Shown one piece after another: positions 7,203 to 15,255 of a stretch of 45,483 bases of DNA. The stretch's first letter is position 1. Each line of letters begins with the position of its first letter. The position numbers and the translations under genes were made by a program. The stretch is from Bacteroidales bacterium (GTDB lineage: Bacteria; Bacteroidota; Bacteroidia; Bacteroidales; UBA932), in the NCBI GenBank assembly GCA_024401855.1, contig JAKSKH010000017.1, positions 1-45,483 on the forward strand, given 5' to 3'. The notes below the pieces were generated by a model. The model worked only from the letters and a program-made list of their open reading frames with translations. It was not told where the DNA came from and made no database searches.

Positions 7203-7940
7203 CCGCGTAATAAGTTCTCTAGCGTTATGCATATCTCCCGATTGGATGTAAAAATTCTCGGCATCTATCGGGATTTTTCCATTGAGAAGAGCCCTTTGCG
7301 GAATAATCTGCCTCTGCCTAATAACTGAAACAAATTCCTCCTTCGTAACCCAACCGGCAATGTCGAACGACCACGTTTCTGAGGTTATGATGCGGTCAAT
7401 TGTCGATTTATCGATGTTATCTGAATACATCAACCTATTCTGTCTAAACAGGGACTTAATATCAGGTTTAATCCTTACCAGAATGTAATAATCATAGGAT
7501 GCTGTAGCTCCAATCGCAAGGTTAGGCAGATAGTTACCATCCATATCATAATCTTGACTTTCAAGAAGAAGTAGATTTGAAAAGAAGGCGGCGGATTTAA
7601 CGCTTAAAGTCTTTCCATTTACAACAAGATCGGTGTCATCCCAGACTCCAACACCATAAACATCAAAGTCAGGCTCACCACAAGCAATACCGTTATCTAA
7701 TAAAACTTGTCTAAGGCAGACTTCAGCAAGCTTTCCCTGAAATGTATTGCAGAATTTTTCTCCGGCACGTCTGTGCGTTTGACCACCTGTTCGGTGGTTA
7801 CGATGATGTCCTTCTCCAAAACACATTTCGTAAGCGAAATTTTTCACCTTCTCGAGCTGATTGCTAGGTATTGTATTTCCTACGAACGAACGTCTAGATG
7901 TATTCATGTAGACGTTGCCATTCTGCTGCATCTTACTCAT
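7194..7940 (-). CDS. Putative type II restriction endonuclease, PD-(D/E)XK-like
   Basis: A 248-residue protein I cannot assign to a named enzyme. It has the layout of a PD-(D/E)XK nuclease: Glu73 in FQGKLAEVCLRQ, then PDFDVY (90-95), Asp104 in DDTDLVV, and SVK (113-115), where the lysine would complete a D...(S)xK site. A later IAGWVTKEEF stretch is typical of the C-terminal part of several restriction enzymes. It begins 2 bp after the Bsp6I-like gene (alternative start at 7907), in one operon with the controller gene, and its end overlaps methyltransferase 2. Two nucleases and two methyltransferases in one locus suggest either two specificities or a two-subunit enzyme. Confidence 0.6.
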   Translation of the reverse strand: MSKMQQNGNVYMNTSRRSFVGNTIPSNQLEKVKNFAYEMCFGEGHHRNHRTGGQTHRRAGEKFCNTFQGKLAEVCLRQVLLDNGIACGEPDFDVYGVGVWDDTDLVVNGKTLSVKSAAFFSNLLLLESQDYDMDGNYLPNLAIGATASYDYYILVRIKPDIKSLFRQNRLMYSDNIDKSTIDRIITSETWSFDIAGWVTKEEFVSVIRQRQIIPQRALLNGKIPIDAENFYIQSGDMHNARELITRLK

Positions 7941-7942
7941 TG

Positions 7943-8527
7943 CTAGTATTTTGTTATCTTACCAGTTTCGATGTTACATGTACAATATGGCTTTATACCT
8001 TTCTTTGCGATTATATCTTTTTTGATAGAAAAACGAGGCCTGCGACCTTCAGCTTGCTGATCTTTGAAAGTCTGAGTGCCATTTACCTTCATGTTATAGA
8101 TATCATCATTTGGAATCTCGTATACATCAAAAGTATAGTCCCAATTTCCATCTTTGTAAAAATCAACAAAGTACAATACGTCCCATACTGAATTAGGACC
8201 AAATGATGTAAGATCTTGTTCTACACTTCCACCTTTAATTTGTATTCTTGCATGTGTTTTGGGGTCGTAAGCATCAAAGGATGAATGCTCCGCTCCTGGA
8301 ACTCCGTCATTGGTTCTCCAACAGTCAAAGAAATAGCAGAAACCACATTCGGATAGGCCATCAGGTAGGTTTACCTTGCGTGCTTTCAATGCGGTAAGTT
8401 GGTTACAAAGAATCCTCCAGCTAGAATATATTTGCTTGAGTGCTTCTCTGTCTTTTGGATCATAAATGTCTACATTTGCGGCGAAATCACCTTCTGGTAG
8501 GTGTAGAATTTTAAGTTCTGTTTTCAT
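7943..8527 (-). CDS. Bsp6I-like type II restriction endonuclease
   Basis: A 194-residue protein that resembles, from memory, the Bsp6I restriction enzyme family (GC^NGC). Recognisable stretches are IYSSWRILCNQLTALKARK, LPDGLSE, LTSFGPNSVWDVLYFVDF and NGTQTFKDQQAEGRRPRFSI. A plausible PD-(D/E)XK-type site is Glu60, SFDAYD (Asp85/Asp88) and QIK (96-98), with Gln in place of the usual acidic residue. It starts 15 bp after the controller gene and ends 2 bp before the second nuclease, so C, R1 and R2 form one operon, convergent with the methyltransferases. If the family match holds, at least one methyltransferase should protect GCNGC. Confidence 0.7.
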   Translation of the reverse strand: MKTELKILHLPEGDFAANVDIYDPKDREALKQIYSSWRILCNQLTALKARKVNLPDGLSECGFCYFFDCWRTNDGVPGAEHSSFDAYDPKTHARIQIKGGSVEQDLTSFGPNSVWDVLYFVDFYKDGNWDYTFDVYEIPNDDIYNMKVNGTQTFKDQQAEGRRPRFSIKKDIIAKKGIKPYCTCNIETGKITKY

Positions 8528-8542
8528 GATATTATGATACTT

Positions 8543-8758
8543 TTAGATTCCTTCTACAAGCTCTGATATCGAAACTTTCAATGCTTTAGCGATTTTTTCA
8601 ATATTCACCAATGTGATATTTTTTTCCGCTCTTTCTATCATTCCTATATATGTTCGATGTACGCCAGCCGACTCCGCCAGTTGTTCTTGAGAAAGATTTA
8701 GCGCCTTGCGCCTGCTCTGTACAGCAACACCAAATCTGAGTAAAATAGATTCTTTCAT
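8543..8758 (-). CDS. XRE-family controller (C) protein of the restriction-modification system
   Basis: A 71-residue protein consisting only of a helix-turn-helix of the XRE/Cro type: RRKALNLSQEQLAESAGVHR then TYIGMIERAEKN and NIEKIAKALKVSISELVE. Size and sequence fit C proteins, which first activate and then repress the nuclease operon so that methylation is completed before cleavage starts. The ATG at 8758 is chosen because the promoter (8792-8822) lies inside the longer frame that begins at 8866. It is the first gene of the C-R1-R2 operon. Two direct repeats in its promoter are likely its own binding sites. Confidence 0.85.
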   Translation of the reverse strand: MKESILLRFGVAVQSRRKALNLSQEQLAESAGVHRTYIGMIERAEKNITLVNIEKIAKALKVSISELVEGI

Positions 8759-8791
8759 AAAGAAAAAAATATGATTTATGCCTGTTTTTGC

Positions 8792-8822
8792 AAATTTATA
8801 GATGCCTACTAAAGTTATCAAC
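8792..8822 (-). promoter_or_regulatory. Promoter of the C-nuclease operon
   Basis: On the minus strand, TTG (8820-8822), a 20-nt spacer and TAAATTTG (8792-8799) form a good Bacteroidetes promoter 33 nt before the C start codon. One candidate operator repeat lies in the spacer and the other just upstream of the -33 box. Confidence 0.75.
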
Positions 8823-8835
8823 ATACTATAGTTAG
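8806..8835 (-). promoter_or_regulatory. Candidate C-box operators, two direct repeats
   Basis: On the minus strand TAACTATAGTATG (8835-8823) and TAACTTTAGTAGG (8818-8806) form a direct repeat with 17-bp period. Each copy holds ACTwTAGT, the same ACT..AGT dyad core as known C-boxes. The distal copy sits upstream of the -33 TTG and the proximal copy inside the -33/-7 spacer. This is the layout by which C proteins activate from the distal site and repress from the proximal one. Confidence 0.65.
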
Positions 8836-8890
8836 CATCAATATTGTATACGTGTCCACTACGCACAAAAGAATTCGTCCATTTAACAAA

Positions 8891-8919
8891 AGGGAACCAG
8901 TTATATTCACTAGTTCCCT
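8891..8919 (-). terminator. Hairpin followed by T-rich run
   Basis: AGGGAAC (8891-8897) pairs with GTTCCCT (8913-8919); on the minus strand the stem is followed by TTTTGTT. It lies just after the end of the DUF3987 fragment and would stop minus-strand transcription before the C gene promoter. Confidence 0.5.
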
Positions 8920-8945
8920 AAAGGTAATCGGTTATTTCTATTGAC

Positions 8946-9989
8946 TTATTTTGATTTCTTGCGGTATCTTCCGTGCTCAACCTTCTCCAGCGGACCGGAG
9001 TCTGAACAGAGGAAGCGCACCCACTTTTCCGCCGTACTTGGAGACGTTCCCGTCTGCTTGGCCACCTCGATGTAGTCCTGACGGTCAAACTCTGCGGGCA
9101 GCGCCTCAAGAAACTTCTGACGCTTGATGCCTTTGGAGAACACATCGGCTTTCTCGACATCGGTCTGGGACATCTCGCCGAATATCCTTGCAGTATGAAC
9201 GGACAGGACATCGATAATTGTCAGCGCCACGTCGAAATCTTCGTCAGTGTAGTAGAATGTCTGGCTCAAATCCCCGGTCTCCTTTATCCTCAACGCTGAT
9301 ATGATCATTGCGATACGGAAGCAGATGAGGCCAAGCCTGCGCACTGATGCCAGAATATCATCCTTGAAAACTGCGTACATCCGCTGCTGCATCTGTTCGA
9401 AATGGGCATTGAAACGCTTTGACTGCTCTGCGCTGAGGCGGAAACGCATCGAATTCTCTTTTAATAGACAATCGTAGAAGTCCATATATTCTCGTCCCCA
9501 TTGAGTGAATTGTTCATCCAATAGCATTCCGTCCTGAGCCGCAAAAACGTCTTTCCAGGCGAGTCTTGATTCCAGACGGTAGAACATAAAACGGGAAAAC
9601 AGTCCGTTCTCAGCATCCTTGATAAGTGCTATGACTTGACGCGGAGTACCTGTAAGAACCGTGGAGAGCCGTGGGCAATCAATATTCACGTCTTCGTCAT
9701 TCGTCCTTCTGTGATAAGTGATAGGCTCGTGATGAAAAGCCTTGCGGAATCCGTCACTGAAGTTTCCGAAATCGGTCTCAAAGGTGTTGGCAAGGGTGTC
9801 GCCCTCGGTCTCAAAGATGAGTCCCTTTTCATCGTTCTCCTTGAGGAGTTGATAAACGGCGGTTGCACTGGTGTTGGCTGGGATGATGAGCATTGACTGT
9901 GCCGGCTTCTTGGGTTTCGTGCCTCGCGTTTTTCTGTCCGCTCCTTCCCATTGCGCCACCTGCTCTTCGTAGAGTTTTTTGAACCTTCA
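8946..9989 (-). pseudogene. 3' fragment of a DUF3987 (primase/helicase-associated) gene
   Basis: About 340 residues of a DUF3987 protein, the C-terminal part of the VirE/primase-type proteins carried by Bacteroidales mobile elements; it contains PANTSATAVYQLL, ETEGDTLANTF, DCPRLSTVLTGTP and GLFSRFMFYRL. Reading can begin at a GTG at 9959, but family-like sequence (RFKKLYEEQ) continues upstream of it and then meets an in-frame TGA at 9987-9989. The N-terminal half, including the Walker A region of full-length relatives, is absent. I therefore call it a truncated remnant. Base composition is richer in GC than the adjoining restriction genes. It marks the edge of an old integrated element. Confidence 0.7.
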
Positions 9990-10156
9990 CGAAGATAAAG
10001 ACATATTTACTGTATCTCCACCATTGCTTCAATTACGATAATTATTATTTTTGTCACTGATACATTCACATATCCATGTCCGATCCACTCTCCCCTACCC
10101 AGCGCCACTCCTGCATGTCGCGCAACCGGTCTGTAAACACATAAAGATGCGGAATT

Positions 10157-10399
10157 ATGAAAACCATCCAGGTAGCAGCAGCTTTAATCATAGATAACGG
10201 CCGTATCTTCGCAACGCAGAGGGGATATGGCGAGTGGAAAGATTACTGGGAGTTTCCAGGGGGCAAGATTGAGCCGGGAGAGTCTCCGGAAGAGGCTCTT
10301 GTGCGCGAAATCCGCGAGGAACTAGCTACCGACATTTGTGTGGAGCGATATGTTACCACTGTGGAGTGGGACTACCCTGCTTTTCACCTTTCAAAGTAG
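10157..10399 (+). pseudogene. Truncated NUDIX (MutT-like) hydrolase
   Basis: Eighty codons of a (deoxy)nucleoside triphosphate pyrophosphohydrolase. The start (MKTIQVAAALIIDNG) and the whole Nudix box, GGKIEPGESPEEALVREIREEL, are intact (the key G, E, REIREE positions are all present). The protein then stops after WDYPAFHLSK, where family members continue for about 50 residues with the rest of the sheet and final helix. The stop is followed by unrelated sequence, so this is a break rather than a point mutation. It may be inactive or unstable. Confidence 0.7.
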
Positions 10400-10595
10400 T
10401 CCAGTAAGAGGGTTCCGCCAACATTTGCACCAAAAGTCAATAAGGCTTAAAAAGGCATTCTCCGCCTTCATATAGAGTTAGGGGTACTCCATCCGTCCCG
10501 TCTCGGATTAATCACACATATTTCTTGGATACATAGAGGTCGGCCTGGCAGAACGTTGGGCCGGCCTTTGTCAATGACGGGATGGCGGCAGTTTT
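10400..10595. other. Non-coding stretch between fragments, with a hairpin
   Basis: Together with the small fragment that follows, this makes a gap of over 300 bp between the broken NUDIX gene and the hexosaminidase. It holds an imperfect stem, AGGTCGGCC (10537-10545) with GGCCGGCCT (10559-10567), followed only by TTTG, and a small AAGGC/GCCTT hairpin near 10451-10467. No promoter or gene was seen. Confidence 0.4.
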
Positions 10596-10733
10596 CTATT
10601 GTTCTTGTTCATAACCGACGCCTAGTAATTCGAGATTGAAGTCATCAATCAAGGCTTCGACTTCGGAATGGTAGTCCGGTGAGATATATCGCTTGATTTG
10701 TTGGAAGGTCGGATTCCGTGATGTGTCAGGGTG
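10596..10733 (-). pseudogene. Tail fragment of an unidentified gene
   Basis: The minus strand encodes a short protein-like tail beginning near LHPDTSRNPTFQQIKRYI and continuing with SPDYHSEVEALIDDFNLELL, ending at a TAG at 10596. It reads like a genuine C-terminus of a mobile-element protein, but I do not recognise the family. The open frame runs on into the hexosaminidase gene only as an out-of-frame shadow, so the fragment is probably joined there by deletion. Confidence 0.35.
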
Positions 10734-12258
10734 CAGTCGGCTTTTTGCCGTAGACGTTGTAGCCCATTGACCGGGCAATAGAAGAAAAGGCAGAGGCCCT
10801 GCGGATAAAGTCTGAATAGTCCTTCCTGCATGCCGGGCTCCAACCGGTTTCGGCAATGGCGAAGGTGCGCGGATAGAGCATCATTTCAGCATGCCACGCC
10901 TCGCGCACGTGTTCTGTCCAGAGGCAGCCCTGAACACCCAGGACGTGGTGTGTGTCGGCTTCGGAAATCTCTTCCTCCAGAGGATCGAACGAATAGACCT
11001 TTTCCAGGGTCAGAAGCTTTCCTGCAGGCCTATACTGCTCCGGATCCTGATGATGGTCCAGATAATAAGAGTGCGTAGGGGTGAAGATGACGTCATGGCC
11101 TTCTGCAATGGCCTTCAGGCCACCCTCGGTGCCATGCCAGGACATTACGGTGGCATCCGGAGCCAGACCTCCTTGCAGGATTTCGTCCCAACCAATGATG
11201 TGCTTTCCGTGCTCGTTGGCAAAACGCTCCATCCTCCTGATCATATAGCTTTGCAGCTGTTCTGCACTTTCCAGCCCTTCGGCCTTCATCCGGGCCTGGC
11301 AGTCGGGGCAGCGTTCCCAGTTCCGCTTGCGGGCTTCGTCCCCACCGATATGGATGTACTCACTGGGGAACAGTTCAAACACTTCCCCTAGCACCGTCTC
11401 CAGAAACTCATATGTGCTTTCTTTTCCGGGACACAGTTCCCAATGGTCCGGCCGCTGGGCTTCCGGCAGGGAACAGGCCAGCTGAGGGTATGCGGCGCGT
11501 GTTTCGTAATTATGCCCGGGCATTTCAATCTCCGGAATCACGTCAATATGCCTTTTGGCTGCAAAAGCAAGAATCTCTTTGATATCCTCCTTGGTATAGT
11601 AGCCACCGTATGCACCAGGGGTCCCTTCCTCCACGAATTCTCCCCCTATCTCATCCTTTTCCCAGTCCCAGAATTCGGCCTCGGGGCGCCAGGCGGTTAA
11701 CTCAGTAAGCCGAGGATAGGCATCTATCTGCAGCCGCCAACCCGGATTATCTACCAGATGGAAGTGGAAACGGTTCATTTTCAGGAGCGCCATCATCTCC
11801 AGCTGCTTCTTCACGAAGTCCTTGCCCTGGAAATGCCGGCTCTCATCCAACAGGATACCCCGATAACGGAAACGTGGCCAGTCCAGGATGGTGCAGAAGG
11901 CAATTGTACTGTCCTGGTAAGCCAGCATCCTCAGGGTCTGGCGGGCATAAAACACGCCCTCGGAATCTGCCGCTTCGATCTTCACACCCTTCTTCCCCAC
12001 CTCCAGCCAGTAGGCCGATTTAAGCTGCCAATCGGTCAGTTCTCTATCTTTCAGGCGCCGTCGCAAGGCCTTTTCTGAAACACTGACCTTCTCTGGCAAT
12101 TTGGTCAATACCTCGGTTAGGATACTCCCGGGGTTCACAGAGAACTCCACCGGTATCGGAATGATGTCCTTCGGCTGCGTGCCGCCCGTAACCTCATTAT
12201 TCTTGGGCGCACAGCATGCAACGGCCAGCGCCAGCATTGCAATTGCAGTCTTTTTCAT
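10726..12258 (-). CDS. GH20 beta-N-acetylhexosaminidase lipoprotein
   Basis: A 510-residue exported enzyme that removes terminal GlcNAc or GalNAc from glycans. It begins with a lipoprotein signal (LALAVAC, Cys15) so it is likely anchored in the outer membrane or periplasm. The N-terminal GH20b-like domain spans roughly 30-125 (VFYARQTLRML ends it) and the barrel follows with YRGILLDESRHF, FHFHLVDNPGWR, PEIEMPGH and HIGGDEA, where Asp307-Glu308 are the catalytic pair of substrate-assisted hydrolysis. A 44-codon gene lies 53 bp upstream under one promoter. Just downstream is a fragment of another gene, but the hexosaminidase itself looks complete. With the GH92/GH99 enzyme and the fucose genes it fits host N-glycan or mucin use. 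Confidence 0.92.
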   Translation of the reverse strand: MKKTAIAMLALAVACCAPKNNEVTGGTQPKDIIPIPVEFSVNPGSILTEVLTKLPEKVSVSEKALRRRLKDRELTDWQLKSAYWLEVGKKGVKIEAADSEGVFYARQTLRMLAYQDSTIAFCTILDWPRFRYRGILLDESRHFQGKDFVKKQLEMMALLKMNRFHFHLVDNPGWRLQIDAYPRLTELTAWRPEAEFWDWEKDEIGGEFVEEGTPGAYGGYYTKEDIKEILAFAAKRHIDVIPEIEMPGHNYETRAAYPQLACSLPEAQRPDHWELCPGKESTYEFLETVLGEVFELFPSEYIHIGGDEARKRNWERCPDCQARMKAEGLESAEQLQSYMIRRMERFANEHGKHIIGWDEILQGGLAPDATVMSWHGTEGGLKAIAEGHDVIFTPTHSYYLDHHQDPEQYRPAGKLLTLEKVYSFDPLEEEISEADTHHVLGVQGCLWTEHVREAWHAEMMLYPRTFAIAETGWSPACRKDYSDFIRRASAFSSIARSMGYNVYGKKPTAP

Positions 12259-12311
12259 TTTATGCTATTTTGTTTTGTATCTGTTTGATGAATTGATCAG
12301 GCTGGTCGGGA

Positions 12312-12446
12312 TTAGCCTTCTACAAATCCTCCGTTACCATAATCGACTTCCCGCATGCTCCCGTTGCCGTCGCTCTGGCAGAGAACATTCTGCACGTTCA
12401 CCTCGATGACTTCAGCCTGATGGGCTTTGTAATCCTTAATTTCCAT
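12312..12446 (-). CDS. Small 44-residue protein upstream of the hexosaminidase
   Basis: A short frame opening with ATG at 12446 (MEIKDYKAHQAEVIEVNVQN) and ending ...VDYGNGGFVEG. Its pattern, a lysine-rich start, a short EVIEVNVQNVLC strand and a Gly/Asn-rich tail, is like many small uncharacterised Bacteroidales proteins. It lies 40 nt downstream of a consensus -7 box and 53 bp before the GH20 gene, so it is the first gene of that unit. Function unknown; no signal peptide is visible. Confidence 0.6.
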   Translation of the reverse strand: MEIKDYKAHQAEVIEVNVQNVLCQSDGNGSMREVDYGNGGFVEG

Positions 12447-12485
12447 ATTTTGAAGTATTTATAATCAGATTGAAAATTCAAGCCG

Positions 12486-12516
12486 CAAAGGTACAACTAT
12501 CCATTTGAATAGCAAA
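12486..12516 (-). promoter_or_regulatory. Promoter of the small gene and GH20 gene
   Basis: On the minus strand TTTG (12513-12516), 19 nt and TACCTTTG (12486-12493) give an ideal Bacteroidetes promoter. Confidence 0.75.
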
Positions 12517-12704
12517 CGGATTGATAGAAAAGATGTTAGAATTTGTGGAAGAAATCCCGCTACAAACTTAAAGAGTTAGGTGCTGATAGTGTGTCTACCT
12601 GCAACCACCAAACTAATAGACTTAGCAGACTGACAAAAAAGATTTGTGTTTCAATATATTGATTATTTGTGAAAAAAAATAAAGTTATAATGATTTCACG
12701 TATC
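12517..12704. other. Non-coding stretch upstream of the PI-PLC lipoprotein
   Basis: AT-rich sequence between the minus-strand promoter at 12486-12516 and the transposase fragment. No gene, exact TAnnTTTG box or strong hairpin was found. The promoter of the PI-PLC gene should lie here or within the transposase fragment. Confidence 0.4.
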
Positions 12705-12815
12705 TTACCGAGCGTTCATGGTGTCACGAAGCGAATGTTTTCTGGTTCTTTCTTGCGCATTGATGATTTTTTCGATAACTTGCCACTGATTGTCAGTGAG
12801 GTTGGTTGAATATTC
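12705..12815 (-). pseudogene. IS5-family transposase N-terminal remnant
   Basis: The minus strand reads EYSTNLTDNQWQVIEKII then NAQERTRKHSLRDTMNAR and a TAA at 12705-12707. This is the characteristic first 35 residues of IS5-type (DUF4096-containing) transposases. The start codon and everything after residue 36 are missing and no terminal inverted repeats were found. It is a small relic directly upstream of the PI-PLC lipoprotein. Confidence 0.7.
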
Positions 12816-12832
12816 GTATAAGTATGCCGAAT

Positions 12833-14662
12833 ATGCGCAAATTATTACCATTATTGATTCTGCTCACCCTTGTTGCCTGCGACAAATCGGGCACTTCATC
12901 ATATGCAAACACCTCATTGAAAGCCGATCCGGCCCTCAAGGGCATCTGGAAACTTGTCAGTGTACGTTTTGCCGGAGGTAACGTTCAGGACATGAAAACG
13001 CTGTATGCCATCGCAGACCCGGAAAACAGTAATCTGTCTCTGTTACTTGCCGTCGAGGAGGAAGCGGACAACGGGCAGGGGCCAGTCATCGATGTGCTCC
13101 GTCTGGCCGCCGACGGCGACAAACTGGCTCTGGTGAAATTGTCGGATTATGACAATTACGTCAGCAATCCAAAAGGAGAATTTGCGATTGCGAGGATACC
13201 GTACGAACTTTTCCAAGGAAATGACCTGCATCTGTTCCCGGAAGCGGCGGGACTCGTTCCGGACGAGATGATAAAGCAGGAGCCGGACATCAAGGACCTT
13301 CATATCGAATTCGTACGGGACACGGAATTGGAGGATTTGGCGCGGATAAACACAAAAGCCGATGACGATGACTGGATGCAAAGGGCCGCTCAGGTTCTTG
13401 TAGAAAAAGTCTGGACTTCTGTGGAAGAATACGGCATAGATGAAGAGTTCGATTTTGTCACCAGCGCAACATGGCCCAACAGCCAGGCTTGGCAGAGTGA
13501 GAACTGGATGAGCAAGCTGCCCGACGACATGCCCGTGGCCCACGTAAATATTCCGGGCTCCCACGATTCTTCCACCACAAAAGGCAATATGAGCACCATA
13601 GCCGACTGTACTGATGCCTGGGTGCAGACTTATTCGATTGAAGATCAGTTCAAGAAGGGAGCGAGATATTTTGATTTCCGCGTTGGAAGCAGTCTGGTGC
13701 CGTGCTGGCTCGGCTTTGCGGCAAGAACCATGACAGATGAAGAACGGGAGAACACCCCTGATCTGAAAATGTATCACGGCCCGCTCTGTACCGACACTCC
13801 TTTTATCGGGACAATGAGGAAACTTGCCGAAACCATCCTGAAGGACCGGACGGAATTCATAATCATAAATGTACAGGCCGAAAGGGAAAGTGACGGACTG
13901 TGCAATACCCTTTACTTTGAAATCAGACAGAAGATTTTCGGTGACGGATCCAAAGACGAATTCTATGCGGCCGTCAGCGAGCAGACAATGGATATCGCCA
14001 ACCGGCTTCTGAAAAAATTCAGCCGGAAATACAACGACGAGATCTTTATCCCCTATTCTATGGACCTGACCGTAGGAGAGGCTCGCGGACATATCATCAT
14101 TATGGAGTCCGACAAGTATATGCACTATCAGTGCAAGAGCTATTACACCACCACCGACGGAGTTTTTCACGACGAAGACTGGCTGAGGGCATCGTTTCTT
14201 TCCGGATGGCCCGACAACAGAACCGGCTCCGCCACGATATACACGTACACCAAGGCAGACAGCCTTGCAGGAAACATGTATGTGCAAAGCTATTATGAAA
14301 TGAAGCTCGATGACAAGGACAAAATATCCCGGAAAGAAAAGGCTATCAGTGACCTGGCCTCATCCGTCAGCAGATCAAACGCTAATCCGGGCCTCATCAA
14401 CGTCTTGGGATTCAACGCAATGAATGCAAACACAGGAAGCGTTACCGGACTGCGCACCTATGCCTTTGCGCATGAGTTCAACGGATACTGCTACGAGATG
14501 TATGTCGACAACATGAAAAATGCCGGAAGTTCCGCCATCCCCTTCCGTTGCGGTATAGTCCCCATGGACCATTACGGCGCAACATACTTCGATGGAAACA
14601 AAGACATCAAAGTGTATGGAGACAAACTGAGCTGGGCGGTGATTGAAAGCAATTTCAAGTAA
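12833..14662 (+). CDS. PI-PLC X-domain lipoprotein
   Basis: About 609 residues. ATG 12833 (MRKLLPLLILLTLVAC) gives a clean lipoprotein signal with the cysteine at position 16; ATG 12824 is the alternative. An N-terminal lipocalin-like region (LKGIWKLVSVRF) is followed by a phosphatidylinositol-specific phospholipase C X domain: NIPGSHDSST with catalytic His244, SIEDQFKKGARYFDFRVG, and MYHGPLC with His315. Such bacterial enzymes cleave phosphatidylinositol or related lipids without calcium. The protein is surface or periplasmic and could act on host lipids or GPI-type anchors; the substrate is not shown by sequence. It is followed after 53 bp by a DUF308 membrane protein. Confidence 0.8.
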   Translation: MRKLLPLLILLTLVACDKSGTSSYANTSLKADPALKGIWKLVSVRFAGGNVQDMKTLYAIADPENSNLSLLLAVEEEADNGQGPVIDVLRLAADGDKLALVKLSDYDNYVSNPKGEFAIARIPYELFQGNDLHLFPEAAGLVPDEMIKQEPDIKDLHIEFVRDTELEDLARINTKADDDDWMQRAAQVLVEKVWTSVEEYGIDEEFDFVTSATWPNSQAWQSENWMSKLPDDMPVAHVNIPGSHDSSTTKGNMSTIADCTDAWVQTYSIEDQFKKGARYFDFRVGSSLVPCWLGFAARTMTDEERENTPDLKMYHGPLCTDTPFIGTMRKLAETILKDRTEFIIINVQAERESDGLCNTLYFEIRQKIFGDGSKDEFYAAVSEQTMDIANRLLKKFSRKYNDEIFIPYSMDLTVGEARGHIIIMESDKYMHYQCKSYYTTTDGVFHDEDWLRASFLSGWPDNRTGSATIYTYTKADSLAGNMYVQSYYEMKLDDKDKISRKEKAISDLASSVSRSNANPGLINVLGFNAMNANTGSVTGLRTYAFAHEFNGYCYEMYVDNMKNAGSSAIPFRCGIVPMDHYGATYFDGNKDIKVYGDKLSWAVIESNFK

Positions 14663-14715
14663 ATCGTAATATCCCAAGTACTTACAGAAAAACACAAACA
14701 CAAATCCAAATAATT

Positions 14716-15252
14716 ATGAGTACAAGTTCCAAATTCCTCATGGCCCTCACTGGAGCCGCCTTCATCGTTCTCGGAATTCTCTGCATCTGCTACCCAGGAG
14801 CCACACTGCTGTCGGCATCCATGGCAATCGGTATCATCACGCTGGTTTCAGGCTTCTCCACCATTGCACTTTGGTTCAGGATGAAGTACATCCTTCCCAC
14901 CGGCAACCTCCTGCTCTCCGGTATCTTCCAGATTCTGATAGGTATCCTCTTCCTCAATCACAACGTGATACTGGCCGTAGCCCTGCCCATCGCATTCGCA
15001 ATGTGGATCGCCAGCGAGGGTCTGATCCTCGCCATCAGGTCATTCGATTTCAAGAAGTTCAAATTCAGCCGCTGGTGGGTCCTCCTGGTTACAGGTATCC
15101 TTCTCTTCGGCGCCGGATTCACCGCCCTGATGAACCCCATCCATGTAGCCGCCCCGGCACTCAGCTACACAATCGGAGCATGCATCGCGCTGTTCGGTAT
15201 CGTGGACATAGTCGCTCTCTTCGGTATTGCCAGGATTGAGAAGAAAATCTGA
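14716..15252 (+). CDS. HdeD/DUF308-family membrane protein
   Basis: A 178-residue integral membrane protein made of about six hydrophobic helices in a duplicated pattern, starting LMALTGAAFIVLGILCICYP and ending with GACIALFGIVDIVALFGIAR. This repeat of GxxxxxxGixxxxxP helices is the mark of the DUF308/HdeD family, linked in E. coli with acid resistance but of uncertain function elsewhere. It follows the PI-PLC gene by 53 bp on the same strand and probably shares its transcript. A 9-bp perfect hairpin follows the stop. Confidence 0.8.
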   Translation: MSTSSKFLMALTGAAFIVLGILCICYPGATLLSASMAIGIITLVSGFSTIALWFRMKYILPTGNLLLSGIFQILIGILFLNHNVILAVALPIAFAMWIASEGLILAIRSFDFKKFKFSRWWVLLVTGILLFGAGFTALMNPIHVAAPALSYTIGACIALFGIVDIVALFGIARIEKKI

Positions 15253-15255
15253 ATG

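Noticed and set aside
13043-14287. A 414-codon open frame on the minus strand
   Set aside because: It lies wholly inside and antisense to the PI-PLC lipoprotein gene, has no recognisable domain, and its composition is that of a codon shadow.
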